The notes beneath the pieces were generated by a model. That model had not been told where the DNA came from, searched no databases, and was given only the letters and a program-made list of their open reading frames with translations. A stretch of DNA of 64,000 nt, taken from NCBI RefSeq assembly GCF_016428875.1, contig NZ_JAELTO010000007.1, positions 1 to 64,000 of the forward strand. Direction: 5' to 3'. Shown here piece after piece: positions 47,801 through 57,272 of the stretch (within the stretch, counting starts at the first letter, position 1; each line of letters starts with the position of its first letter). This DNA comes from Xylophilus sp. ASV27 (GTDB lineage: Bacteria > Pseudomonadota > Gammaproteobacteria > Burkholderiales > Burkholderiaceae_C). Both the position numbers and the translations under genes were made by a program.

Positions 47801-50701
47801 CAGGGCCCCGATCACCTTCACGTCGTCGGGCGCAGGCGCGAGGGCGGCATCGGCCGCCGCGGGCAGCGCTGGCGCGTCGACGGCCTCCGGGGCGGACGCC
47901 GGCTCTCGCGGCGTGAAAGGGGGGAAATCGAGCCGGATCTCGTCAGCGTCCACAGGCAGCGCCTCGGCCGGCATGGCCCCAGGCGGCTCGGCCTCCAGCG
48001 GCGGCACCGCCTGCATCGCTTCGGGCGGCGCCGCACCTTGCGCCACCCCCTGCCTGTCGCCCTGCCCGGACTCGGCCACGGCCGCGGCAAACTCGGAAAA
48101 ATCGATCTCGTCGATCTGCAGGTCCTGCTCGGGCTGCGGCATTGCGGCGTCGACCTGTGCGGCCTCCGGCGGCTCGGGTTCGAGCGCCAGCTCGAACGAG
48201 ACTTCCTCGGCGGGCGCAACCGGTGCCGGACCCTCGTCTTCGGTCGACGATGCTTCGAGCATCGGGATGTCGGCGTCGGCGAACTCGTCCACGCTCAAGC
48301 CGGCCAGGGAGTCCGGGCCGCGACCGTCAGGATCGGCATCGGACGGCGCGGCGATGGCCAGCGGCACCGGCGTTGCGCCCAGGCGCAAGGCGTCGGCCGA
48401 AGCGCGGAAGGCGGCGGGGTCCCAGGCCTCGTCCTGGTGGTCGGCAATGTCCTCGACCCAGCGGGCCAGGGCATCCAGGGCCTCGCCGGCCAAGCGGCGG
48501 TGGCTCTCGGGCATGGGCCGCTGCTCGGCCAGCCAGGCGTTGCACAACTGCTCCATGGCCCAGGCCGCTTCGCCGAAGCGCTCGAGCTGCACCATGCGGG
48601 CACTGCCCTTCAAGGTGTGGAAGGCCCGGCGCAGCGCAGTCTGCTCGCTCAGCGCGGCGGGCTGCGCATCCAGCGCGGCCACGCTGGCACGGCCGTTGCG
48701 CAGGACTTCGCGCGCTTCGTCCAGGAAGATCTCGCGCAGTTCGATGTCGTCGTCTTCCTCGTCGCTCTGGCGCTTCGGCGGCTGCGGCGCCGTCGCTTCT
48801 GCCGGGGCGGTTACCGGGTCGGGCACGGGCTGCGGCTCCAACGGCACGGTGGCCGGCAGCGGCGGCTCGGAGCGCGCGCTGGCGACGGTGCTGGCGGCCT
48901 CGGGGGCATCGCCGGCACGGACGCGGCCTCGGCCCATGACGATGCGCAGTTCTCCGCGCTCTTCGTCATAGATGAACAGGCGACGGGCCAGGGTGGGCTG
49001 GTAGCCCAGCATGTCGATCAGGAAGCTCAGCGCGCCCAGGCTGTTGCCGAGCCGGTCGAAGACGGCGCTGCGCTCGGTCTCCTCGGCGGGCTGGCCCAGC
49101 AGCAGGCGCTCGACGCAGTCGCGCATGCGCACCACCGCCTGCGACGCCTGCTCCAGACCCAGCACCGACAGCACGCCGCGCATCTGCGCAAGCTGGCCCG
49201 GCACGGGCGCCAGCAGCGAGGCGTCCTGCGGGGCGCGGAAGAACTGGTCGAGCGACTGTTCGGCCTCGCGCAAGGTGGCGCGCAGCTCCTCCACCACGCT
49301 GCCCATGGTCTGGCGGTCGCTCACCCTGCGGTAGAGGTCTTCCATCCATTCGTCCAGCGGCTCGGGTGCGGCGGCGCTGCGGGCGCGGTCGAGCCGCTCG
49401 GCCAGCACGGCCGCCCGCTCGGCCATGGTCGCGTCGGAGGTGTCGAGCTCCTCGTAGGCCGCCTGCAGGTAGAGGATGGAGGTGGCGACCTCCATGGCCA
49501 GCGCCGTTGCGGGCGGTTCGCCGGTGCGCACGGTGGCCTCGAGCGCCTGGGACAGGGCATGGGCCAGCGGCGCGCTCTGCGGGTGCAGGCGCCGCAGCGA
49601 GTCGGCCACCAGATGGAACTGGTCGGCCGCTGCCTTGAGCTTGTGCCGGTCGCCGCCGGCCAGTGCCGACCAGGTTTCCGCCGCCGCCGCGATGCGCTTG
49701 CGCGCCTGGGTGAGCAGCACCGGGTTGAAGCGGCCGAAGCGCCGGGCCTCGTAGTCGACCGGTTCGGCCACTTGCATGCGATACGCACTGCGCACCGCGG
49801 CGAGCGCGGGCGCTTCCCGGCCCTGCGGCGGGCATGCGTGGCCACAGAAGAACAGCATGTCCTGCAGCAGGCGCTCGCCCGGCGCCTCGTCGCCGCGGAC
49901 GAAGGCGGCGTACTGCATCAGCACCCGCGAGGCCACGCGTTTGGCATACAGGTCCGGCGGCAGCAGCCCGAGCGCCTGGGCCTCGAAGAAACCGGAGCAG
50001 ACGCGCCAGAAGGACTGGGCCGCGCCCTCGGGCAGGGCCGCGGCGAAACCCTGGCTGAGTTCGCTGAGCTTGCGTGCCGCGTCGACGTCGCCCTCCTTGA
50101 CGACCTTGAGCACGGCCTGGTCCAGCTGTGCGCGGGCAACAGGCCCGTAGGGCAGCGGCACCGGTGCGCCCGCGGCCCGCGGCGTGGCCGAGCGCCGCTC
50201 GGCAGGCCAGAGATCGGCCGGATGGACGCGCTCGGCGCCGGCCAGGGCCTGCACGTCGCGGTACTGCGGAAACAGTCCGACGGCGGAATAGGTCTTGCCC
50301 GCGAGCACTGCGTCGAGGTATTCGCCCAGCGCGAAGCCCGCGCGCTCGATGATGGCCACGGCAGGCTCGTCACAGAGCGCCGGGCGCTGCAGGAACTTCT
50401 GTACCGCCGCCTCCATGGCCCGCACCAGGACCGCGCTGGGTTCCATGCCGACCATCTCCAGCGCGCCGGACACCTGGTGCAAATGCTGGCGCGCGGCCCG
50501 CACGGCGCTGGTGTCGAGCATGTCGAGGTCGGACTGCTGCGCCGCCTCGGCTTCGTGCACGAAGCGCCGCAGCGACTTCACCGCCGCCTCGATGCCGCGC
50601 CGCAGTTCGGCGGCCACCCAGGCCAGGGGGCCCAAGTCGCGTTCGTGGAGAGCCGGCTCGGCGGCGTCGGGAAATGGCATGGCGGCGTTTGCAGTGGCCA
50701 C
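44801..50701 (-). CDS. chpA: ChpA/PilL-type hybrid histidine kinase for type IV pilus control
   Basis: 1966 aa CheA-like hub of the Chp chemosensory system. At least three Hpt-like blocks: RRAFHTLKGSARMVQ (about 696), GLAHSLAGSSATVGF (about 1017, PilL-type) and LRALHTLKGSARLAG (about 1230); dimerisation follows, then an HATPase (LRNAVVHGIEDAQTR, FRDDGAGLDHARI), a CheW-like domain and a C-terminal receiver (VLVVDDSITVRRVT, LVLSDIEMPRMDGF). GTG at 50701 has GAGG 8 nt upstream. It is last in pilG-pilH-pilI-pilJ-chpA, starting 9 nt after pilJ. No pilK or chpB is seen in the gap downstream. Confidence 0.94.
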   Translation of the reverse strand: MATANAAMPFPDAAEPALHERDLGPLAWVAAELRRGIEAAVKSLRRFVHEAEAAQQSDLDMLDTSAVRAARQHLHQVSGALEMVGMEPSAVLVRAMEAAVQKFLQRPALCDEPAVAIIERAGFALGEYLDAVLAGKTYSAVGLFPQYRDVQALAGAERVHPADLWPAERRSATPRAAGAPVPLPYGPVARAQLDQAVLKVVKEGDVDAARKLSELSQGFAAALPEGAAQSFWRVCSGFFEAQALGLLPPDLYAKRVASRVLMQYAAFVRGDEAPGERLLQDMLFFCGHACPPQGREAPALAAVRSAYRMQVAEPVDYEARRFGRFNPVLLTQARKRIAAAAETWSALAGGDRHKLKAAADQFHLVADSLRRLHPQSAPLAHALSQALEATVRTGEPPATALAMEVATSILYLQAAYEELDTSDATMAERAAVLAERLDRARSAAAPEPLDEWMEDLYRRVSDRQTMGSVVEELRATLREAEQSLDQFFRAPQDASLLAPVPGQLAQMRGVLSVLGLEQASQAVVRMRDCVERLLLGQPAEETERSAVFDRLGNSLGALSFLIDMLGYQPTLARRLFIYDEERGELRIVMGRGRVRAGDAPEAASTVASARSEPPLPATVPLEPQPVPDPVTAPAEATAPQPPKRQSDEEDDDIELREIFLDEAREVLRNGRASVAALDAQPAALSEQTALRRAFHTLKGSARMVQLERFGEAAWAMEQLCNAWLAEQRPMPESHRRLAGEALDALARWVEDIADHQDEAWDPAAFRASADALRLGATPVPLAIAAPSDADPDGRGPDSLAGLSVDEFADADIPMLEASSTEDEGPAPVAPAEEVSFELALEPEPPEAAQVDAAMPQPEQDLQIDEIDFSEFAAAVAESGQGDRQGVAQGAAPPEAMQAVPPLEAEPPGAMPAEALPVDADEIRLDFPPFTPREPASAPEAVDAPALPAAADAALAPAPDDVKVIGALRIPIPLYNVYLNEADEWSRRLVTELTEWSMELHRRLSDVPIGLAHSLAGSSATVGFRTLSGMARLLEQALQHVQVHGGGTVHQAGVFVDTAEDIRYLLHQFAAGFLKEPTPRLLRALQAIIDSDDTSAVPSAASFLRASEDEAPEPSGEPEAQPAAAPLDDFSDVFPREPEPAQSGAAQEPAPCAEPRNAAERRVDDAIARAVGAGAALGDDFDVVDAVDQDLFPIFEEEAQELLPQLGGALRQWAAHPDNHTARAEVLRALHTLKGSARLAGAMRLGELAHRFETAIDELGSDTLQPQQIEPLFVHADALRGEFDRLRAAADAPAPAETPVAAAPEAAPAPLLEGAAAAPRGVVTPQRTPLAAAARGNAGPSVRVRSQLLDRLVNQAGEVMISRSRLEARLGQMQGSLGELTGNLDRLRRQLRDIEVQAESQMQSRLAQAKDSATGFDPLEFDRFTRVQELTRMMAESVDDVATVQRNLQRAMQGTEDELAAQGRQARELQRDLLRTRMVEFEGIAERLYAVARQAAKETGKPITLTITGGAVEMDRGVLERLAPAFEHLLRNAVVHGIEDAQTRAAAGKPATGTIAIGLRQDGNDVALEFRDDGAGLDHARIRDKARALGLIGAADTLDDAAAANLIFAPGVTTATEVTELAGRGIGMDVVRSEVQAAGGRIETLSQPGQGTSFRLILPLTTAVTQVVMLRAGALAFAVPATVVEIVRRATAQEIEQAYASASFRHGADELPFFWSGALLQACLRSQEPPTRTRPVVIFRSAQQRIALHVDEVLGHQEVVVKNLGPQLARLPGLSGMSVLPSGAVVLIYNPVALANVHGERIRAQLAAHAHPDAAGAEAAGGVDPASPLADADPGVPLVLVVDDSITVRRVTQRLLRREGYRVALAADGLQALERLQEERPALVLSDIEMPRMDGFDLVRNIRADAALHDLPVVMITSRIAAKHREHALSLGASHYLGKPYPEEELLGLVRRYALAGSAVPALEGTA

Positions 50702-50710
50702 GGGCTGGCC

Positions 50711-53002
50711 TCAGGCGATCTTGAAGCGGGCCACCGACTCACGCAGTTCCTCCGCCATGCGCGAGAGCTCGCGCACCTGCTGGGCGGTGGTGCGCGTGCC
50801 TTCGCCGGTCTGCTCGGTCACGGCAAAGATGTGCTGGATGCTGTCGGCCACGCCGTTGGCAAGCTCGGCCTCGCGCGAGGTGGAGGTCGAGATCTGCTCG
50901 ATCAGCTCGGCCAGCCGGCGCGACACGCGGTCGATCTCGCTCAGGGCGGTACCCGCGCTGTCGGACAGGCGGGCTCCTTCGACCACGCCCTGGGTGGAGC
51001 GCTCCATGGCGGCCACCGCATCCTGCGTGTCGTTCTGGATCGCCTTCACCAGCGCGGAGATCTGGCGCGTCGCGTCGGCCGAGCGCTCGGCCAGCCGCTG
51101 CACTTCTTCAGCCACCACCGAGAAGCCGCGGCCGGCTTCACCGGCGGATGCGGCCTGGATGGCGGCGTTCAGGGCCAGCACGTTGGTCTGCTCGGTAATG
51201 TCGGAAATCAGCTCGGTGATCTCGCCGATCTCCTGCGACGATTCGCCCAGGCGCTTGATGCGCTTGGAGGTGTCCTGGATCTGGTCGCGGATGGAATTCA
51301 TGCCGCCGATGGCGTTCTGCACCGCCTGCAGGCCCGAGTCGGCGGCCTCCAGCGACAGGCGCGCCACCGCGGCGGACTCCTGCGCCTGCGAGGACACCTC
51401 GTTGATGCGCGAGGCCATGTCCAGCACCGAGCGGCCGGTTTCGCGGATCTCGCGCAGTTGCTCGGTCGAGGCGGCCAGCAGTTCGGTCGAGGTGTTGTCC
51501 ACCAGCGCCGTGGTCTGCGCCACGCGGGTCGCCGTGTTCTGCACGTTGCCCACCAGCAGGCGCAGCTCCTCGACCGTGTAGTTCACCGAGTCGGCGATGG
51601 CGCCGGTGATGTCCTCGGTCACCGTGGCCTCCTGGGTGAGGTCGCCTTCGGCGACCGACTGCAGCTCGTTCATCAGCCGCAGAATGGCCGCCTGGTTGGC
51701 GTCGTTGACGCGCTTGGCCTCCTGCTGCGCCTGCTCGGCCTGCCGCTGCTGCAGTTCGGCTTCCCGGCGCTGCTGCTCGGCCGCGCTCTGGCGCGCCCGG
51801 CTGTCGAGCAGCAGCACCCGCGCCAGGCCGACGCCCGCGGCCAGCATCACCAGCGCCGCGGCCATCATGGCCAGCAGCCGGCCCAGGCCCAGGCCCGCGT
51901 CCTGCGACAGGCGCGACTGCAGCGCCTCCAGGCCGCGCCGCAGCGGCTCGCTGTCGGCAATGATCGCGGTCTGCGCCTCGCGGGCAGACACCAGGCCCTG
52001 CAGGTTGCCCAGGATGGCGCTGGCCTCGTTGCGGGTCTTGTCGTAGAGGGCCTGCAGCGCCTGCAACTGCTCGCGCAGCTGCGGGTCGCGCGCGGCGGTG
52101 AGGCGCAGCTCGGCGCTGCCGTCGAGCAGGCCCTGCGAGATCTCGCGGAAGGAATTCAAGTCCTTTCCCAGCAGGAACACGGCCTCGGGGCTCACGCCTT
52201 CGGCGGTCTGGAATTCATTGGCCGACTTGCCGATGCGCTGGGTCAGCATCACGAGCTGGCCGGCCGCGGAGATCTCTGTCGCCGGAGCGTTCTGCTGCAG
52301 CTTGAGCGCGGAGATGGTCTCGGCGATCTCCAGCAGGTCGGAGGACTGCAGGTTGATGGTGCGCAGCGCGGCGCCGACCTGGGTCAGGATCTTCTCCTGG
52401 CCGAGCACGGTCTTGGCGTTGCGCGCGGCGCGCTCGATCAGGGGCTTGACCTCGTCCAGTTCGGTACGGTACTTGGCGTCCAGCTCGTCGATGCGCATGG
52501 ACGGGTCGCCAACGTCGAGCGCCCGGCCGGTGCGCGCCAGCACGTCGGCGCTGTTGGTCACGTCCGGGAAGGCCTGCGAGCTGCCGATGATGGCCTGGGT
52601 GACGGACTTGGCCAGGCGCTGCGACTGCATCAGTGCCTGCCCGGTCGCGGCAAGCTGCTGGGCGCTGCGGTTGGCCTGGCTCAGTGCCAGGGTCCCGATC
52701 ACGGCCAGCACCAGCAGCGCCACGATCAGCAGCGTGTAGAGCACGCGCTGGTGGCGGTTGATGGTGGCGCGGCCCAGCACCGGCAGCGCCACGAGTTCGG
52801 AATCCTTGAACGGCCGCTCCGGATCGACCAGCCGGGTCTCCTGGAAACCGCCGCCGAGCGCCGCGCCGGCCGGCGGCGCGGAACCGGCCTGCGCGGGCCG
52901 CGCCTCCTCGGCCAGCGCCATGGTCGGCGGCACGGGGGAATCCGGCGCGTCCGACGCGGACTTGCGGGTGAAGAGTTTTCCGAGTTGGTCGGCGACGGAC
53001 AT
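50711..53002 (-). CDS. pilJ: Twitching-motility methyl-accepting chemotaxis protein PilJ
   Basis: 763 aa. A cytoplasmic N-terminal tail of about 80 residues, TM1 (LLIVALLVLAVIGTLALS), a PilJ periplasmic region (VMLTQRIGKSANEFQ), TM2 (about 375-398), a HAMP-like stretch and the MCP signalling tip EQTNVLALNAAIQAASAGEA. Senses surface or ligand cues and drives ChpA. ATG at 53000-53002; a longer frame would overlap pilI. Confidence 0.95.
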   Translation of the reverse strand: MSVADQLGKLFTRKSASDAPDSPVPPTMALAEEARPAQAGSAPPAGAALGGGFQETRLVDPERPFKDSELVALPVLGRATINRHQRVLYTLLIVALLVLAVIGTLALSQANRSAQQLAATGQALMQSQRLAKSVTQAIIGSSQAFPDVTNSADVLARTGRALDVGDPSMRIDELDAKYRTELDEVKPLIERAARNAKTVLGQEKILTQVGAALRTINLQSSDLLEIAETISALKLQQNAPATEISAAGQLVMLTQRIGKSANEFQTAEGVSPEAVFLLGKDLNSFREISQGLLDGSAELRLTAARDPQLREQLQALQALYDKTRNEASAILGNLQGLVSAREAQTAIIADSEPLRRGLEALQSRLSQDAGLGLGRLLAMMAAALVMLAAGVGLARVLLLDSRARQSAAEQQRREAELQQRQAEQAQQEAKRVNDANQAAILRLMNELQSVAEGDLTQEATVTEDITGAIADSVNYTVEELRLLVGNVQNTATRVAQTTALVDNTSTELLAASTEQLREIRETGRSVLDMASRINEVSSQAQESAAVARLSLEAADSGLQAVQNAIGGMNSIRDQIQDTSKRIKRLGESSQEIGEITELISDITEQTNVLALNAAIQAASAGEAGRGFSVVAEEVQRLAERSADATRQISALVKAIQNDTQDAVAAMERSTQGVVEGARLSDSAGTALSEIDRVSRRLAELIEQISTSTSREAELANGVADSIQHIFAVTEQTGEGTRTTAQQVRELSRMAEELRESVARFKIA

Positions 53003-53025
53003 GGTGCGGCCCCGCAAAGATGGAG

Positions 53026-53580
53026 TCAGCTGCTGATGCTGAGAAAGAAGGGATACCGGGCCAGCGCCTGCAGGTCGATCTCCTGCCATGGCGCGCCCTG
53101 CGTGTCGATGTAGACGGGGCCGAGCCATGCCGGCGCATCGTCTGCGCGGGGCTGGACCGAGACGAAGGCCTCGCCGCCCCGCAACCCGGCGAGCCGGTCG
53201 ACGATCAGCGCGCACTGGACCCCCAGCGCGGCGTTGAACGCCAGCAGGCTGGCCTCGCCATTCAGGCCGTCGATGCGCCGGGGCGGCACGCTCGCGCTGG
53301 CGGCGTCCGTGCCCCGGGCGGCGGCGAACTGCAGCAGGTCCACCACGCCGCAGAGGCCGCCACGCAGGTTGGCGACCCCGAGGAACCAGGGCTGGGTGTA
53401 GGGCACCGGCTGGATCGTGGTCCAGGGGAAGATCTCGCCCGCCTGCCCCAGCGGGAACAGGAAGGGCCTGCCGCCGATCTCCGCGGCCAGCCACTCCACC
53501 GAGGCGCCCTCGCTCTGCGCGGCCTGCAGGCGGCTGGCCAGCCGGCTCTGAAGCTCCCGCAGTGCCTGACGATTGGCCAT
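53026..53580 (-). CDS. pilI: CheW-like coupling protein PilI
   Basis: 184 aa CheW domain: FPLGQAGEIFPWTTIQPVPY, WFLGVANLRGGLCGVVDL. Links PilJ to ChpA. Located between pilH (13-nt gap) and pilJ (23-nt gap), the Pseudomonas order. Confidence 0.93.
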   Translation of the reverse strand: MANRQALRELQSRLASRLQAAQSEGASVEWLAAEIGGRPFLFPLGQAGEIFPWTTIQPVPYTQPWFLGVANLRGGLCGVVDLLQFAAARGTDAASASVPPRRIDGLNGEASLLAFNAALGVQCALIVDRLAGLRGGEAFVSVQPRADDAPAWLGPVYIDTQGAPWQEIDLQALARYPFFLSISS

Positions 53581-53593
53581 GATGGGCGCGGCC

Positions 53594-53959
53594 TCAGCCG
53601 AGTGCGGCGATCTTCGCCTGGAGTTCGGCTGGGTCGACCGGCTTGGTGATGTAGTCGCGCGCGCCCTGGCGCAGGCCCCACACCCGGTCGGTCTCCTGGT
53701 TCTTGCTGGTGCACATGATGATGGGCACGTCCGCGTACAGGGGATCGCGGCTGATGGCGCGCGTGAGCTGGAAACCGTTCTGTCCGGGCATGACCACGTC
53801 CATCAGGATGAGGTCGGGTTTCTCCTGCGCCAGGCTGCGGAACGCCTCCTCGGCGTTCTCGGCGGTGCGCACCTGCATGCCGCACTTCTGCAGCAGATCG
53901 GAAAGGAAAACGAGCTCGGTCTTGGAATCGTCCACGACCAGAACCTTATGGATGGCCAT
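53594..53959 (-). CDS. pilH: Response regulator PilH
   Basis: 121-aa stand-alone receiver: KVLVVDDSKTELVFLSDLL, phospho-Asp in LILMDVVMPGQNG, and switch Thr/Lys in CTSKNQ and DYITKPV. Controls pilus retraction, downstream of ChpA. Its ATG shares one base with the pilG stop (TGATG). Confidence 0.93.
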   Translation of the reverse strand: MAIHKVLVVDDSKTELVFLSDLLQKCGMQVRTAENAEEAFRSLAQEKPDLILMDVVMPGQNGFQLTRAISRDPLYADVPIIMCTSKNQETDRVWGLRQGARDYITKPVDPAELQAKIAALG

Positions 53960-54357
53960 CAGGATGCTCCTTGGGAGATTTCGCCGAATTGCTGGACCGC
54001 CGCGAGCAACTGGTCCTTGGTGAAGGGTTTGGTGAGGTAGTCCTGGCAGCCCACCATGCGGCCGCGCGCCTTGTCGAACACGCCGTCCTTGGAGGACAGC
54101 ATCACGACCGGCGTGGCGGCGAAGCACGCGTTGCGCTTGATGATGGCGCAGGTCTGGTAGCCATCGAGCTTGGGCATCAGGATGTCGCAGAAGATCAGTT
54201 GCGGCCGATAGTCGTTGACCTTGGCCAGCGCATCGAAGCCGTCGTCGGCCAGCAGCACCTCGTGGCCGCCCTGCTTGAGGAAGATCTCTGCGCTGCGCCG
54301 GATGGTGTTGCTGTCGTCCACCACCAGGACCTTGCAGCGGGTTGCGCTGGTGTTCAC
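53959..54357 (-). CDS. pilG: Response regulator PilG
   Basis: 132-aa receiver: CKVLVVDDSNTIRRSAEIF, phospho-Asp in LIFCDILMPKLDG, LSSKDGVFDKARG, DYLTKPF. First gene of the Chp cluster; controls pilus extension in Pseudomonas. Overlaps pilH by 1 nt and follows the rubredoxin gene by 63 nt. Confidence 0.93.
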   Translation of the reverse strand: MNTSATRCKVLVVDDSNTIRRSAEIFLKQGGHEVLLADDGFDALAKVNDYRPQLIFCDILMPKLDGYQTCAIIKRNACFAATPVVMLSSKDGVFDKARGRMVGCQDYLTKPFTKDQLLAAVQQFGEISQGAS

Positions 54358-54420
54358 TCGATGCCGCTCCCTTTGTTTTTGCTCAGGCCGGACGGCGCTC
54401 CGGCGGGGCCGCTCCGAGCG

Positions 54421-54594
54421 TCAAATCTGAACCATCTCGAAGTCTTCCTTGCGCGCGCCGCATTCAGGACAGGTCCAGTTCATCGGCACCTGCTCCCACG
54501 GGGTACCGGGCGCGATGCCGTCCTCCGGGACGCCGGCGGATTCGTCATAGATCCAGCCGCAGATCAAGCACATCCAAGTTTTGGGGTCGGTCAT
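54421..54594 (-). CDS. Rubredoxin
   Basis: A 57-aa protein: two CxxC knuckles, WMCLICGWIYDE and WTCPECGARKEDFE, which bind the single Fe. Lengths and spacing are standard for rubredoxin, including GIAPGTPWEQVP. Electron carrier for an alkane or other monooxygenase or an oxidative-stress reductase; partner unknown. It is co-directional with pilG. Confidence 0.95.
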   Translation of the reverse strand: MTDPKTWMCLICGWIYDESAGVPEDGIAPGTPWEQVPMNWTCPECGARKEDFEMVQI

Positions 54595-54751
54595 CAGCTT
54601 AAGGGGGCTTCCAACAAAATGTCAACGATTGTATCGACTCGCGCCATGGCGACTGTCGCCATGGCAAGACGCCGAGGGGCCGGCGCGGGCGTAGCACAAT
54701 GCATGTCCCTGCGGCCTGCGCGCCGCCTGCGACTGTATACGACGGAGCTCC

Positions 54752-55685
54752 ATGACCCTGCCCGAAGCCGACGCCCCCGATCGTGACGACGACGACCTGC
54801 CCGAGGACGACGGCCCGGCCTGCGTAATGGTGTTCAACGCCAGCGACCCGAGCGGCGCGGGCGGCCTGGGCGCGGATGCGGTGACCATCGCCTCGGTCGG
54901 CGGCCACGCCCTGACCGTGGCGACCGGCGCATACGCGCGCGACAGCGCGCGCATCTTCGAGTACTTCGCCCTCGACGAGGAAGCCGTGGCCGAGCAGGCG
55001 CGGGCGGTGCTGGAGGACATGCAGGTCGACGTGGTCAAGGTCGGCTTTCTCGGCACGCCGGAGAACGTCAGCGCCGTGGCCGAGATCACCGCCGACTACG
55101 AGGAGGCGCCGGTCATCGCCTACATGCCCGACCTGTCCTGGTGGCGCGAGGACGAGATCGAAGCCTACCTGGACGCCTTCCGCGAGCTGCTGCTGCCCCA
55201 GGCCACGGTGCTGGTGGGCAACCACAGCACGCTGTGGCGCTGGCTGCTGCCGGACTGGACGCACCAGCGCAGCCCGACGCCGCGCGACATCGCCAAGGCC
55301 GCCGGCGAGATGGGCGTGCCCTACACACTGGTGACCGGCGTGCCGCTGCCCGAGCAGTTTGTGGAGAACGTGCTGGCCTCGCCGCAGACGGTGCTGAGCA
55401 CGGCCAAGTTCGAGCTGTTCGACGCGGTCTTCTCCGGCGCGGGCGACACGCTGTCGGCCGCGCTGGCCGCGCTGGTGGCCCACGGCAACGACCTGGCCGA
55501 GGCCACGGCCGAGGCGCTGCACTACCTGGACCGCAGCCTGGACGCAGGCTTTCGCCCGGGCATGGGCAACGTGCTGCCCGACCGCATGTTCTGGGCCCAG
55601 CCCGAGACCGAGGAAGAATCCGAAACCGACGAAGCCGCCCAGGACCCCGGGAAGCGGGCCCTCGAAGGCTTCGTGATGCCACCCC

Positions 55686-55702
<17 letters not shown>
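54752..55702 (+). CDS. thiD: Hydroxymethylpyrimidine/phosphomethylpyrimidine kinase
   Basis: 316 aa. [16 protein letters not shown] at the substrate site and the anion-hole [14 protein letters not shown] near the C-terminus are typical. Thiamine biosynthesis. An acidic N-terminal extension ([15 protein letters not shown]) and an extra C-terminal tail of about 35 residues ([13 protein letters not shown]) are longer than in other ThiD. Ends 17 nt inside hemL. SD GGAG at the ATG. Confidence 0.88.
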
Positions 55703-57004
<1,302 letters not shown>

Positions 57005-57011
<7 letters not shown>

Positions 57012-57062
57012 AATAGATAGCAATAAACCAAGGAAGTACCTGGGCTTCAAGCACTTTTTATC
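57005..57062 (+). repeat. Family A dispersed hairpin repeat, copy A7
   Basis: GCTATGAAATAGATAGC, then ACCAAGG-loop-CCTGGG, then AAGCACTTTTTATC. Overlaps the hemL stop codon and abuts a perfect bidirectional terminator. Confidence 0.82.
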
Positions 57063-57089
57063 AAAAAAGGCGGCCGCGGCCGCCTTTTT
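57063..57089. terminator. Bidirectional terminator between hemL and purH
   Basis: AAAAAAGGCGGC-cgcg-GCCGCCTTTTT: an A/T-flanked perfect GC stem between convergent genes. Confidence 0.88.
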
Positions 57090-57124
57090 CTCTGCCCAGC
57101 CATCTCCAGCGCCAGGACTCCACC

Positions 57125-57269
57125 GGCAGCGCATGAACCACCAAGAAACAAAGGGCCGCGGAGCAGGCCATGCCAGAACATCCGCGGAACCGGCTGTGCC
57201 GGTCCGCAGGATGTGCCCCCTGCAAGGGGGTAGGCCAAGACGCGCAGCGCGCAGTCTGGGGGTAGGTCT
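57125..57269 (-). repeat. Family B repeat, copy B5 (long form)
   Basis: Minus strand: starts GACCTACCCCCAGACTGC 3 nt after purH stop, with both hairpins, and includes the degenerate CTTTGTTTCTTGGTGG long-form end. Lies between purH and the terminator at 57063-57089. Confidence 0.88.
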
Positions 57270-57272
57270 ATT

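Noticed and set aside
44900-53113. A 2737-codon open frame on the plus strand, antisense to chpA and pilJ
   Set aside because: It mirrors two clearly real genes; long antisense frames are expected with high-G+C codon usage. Composition is His/Gly/Arg-rich with no domain.
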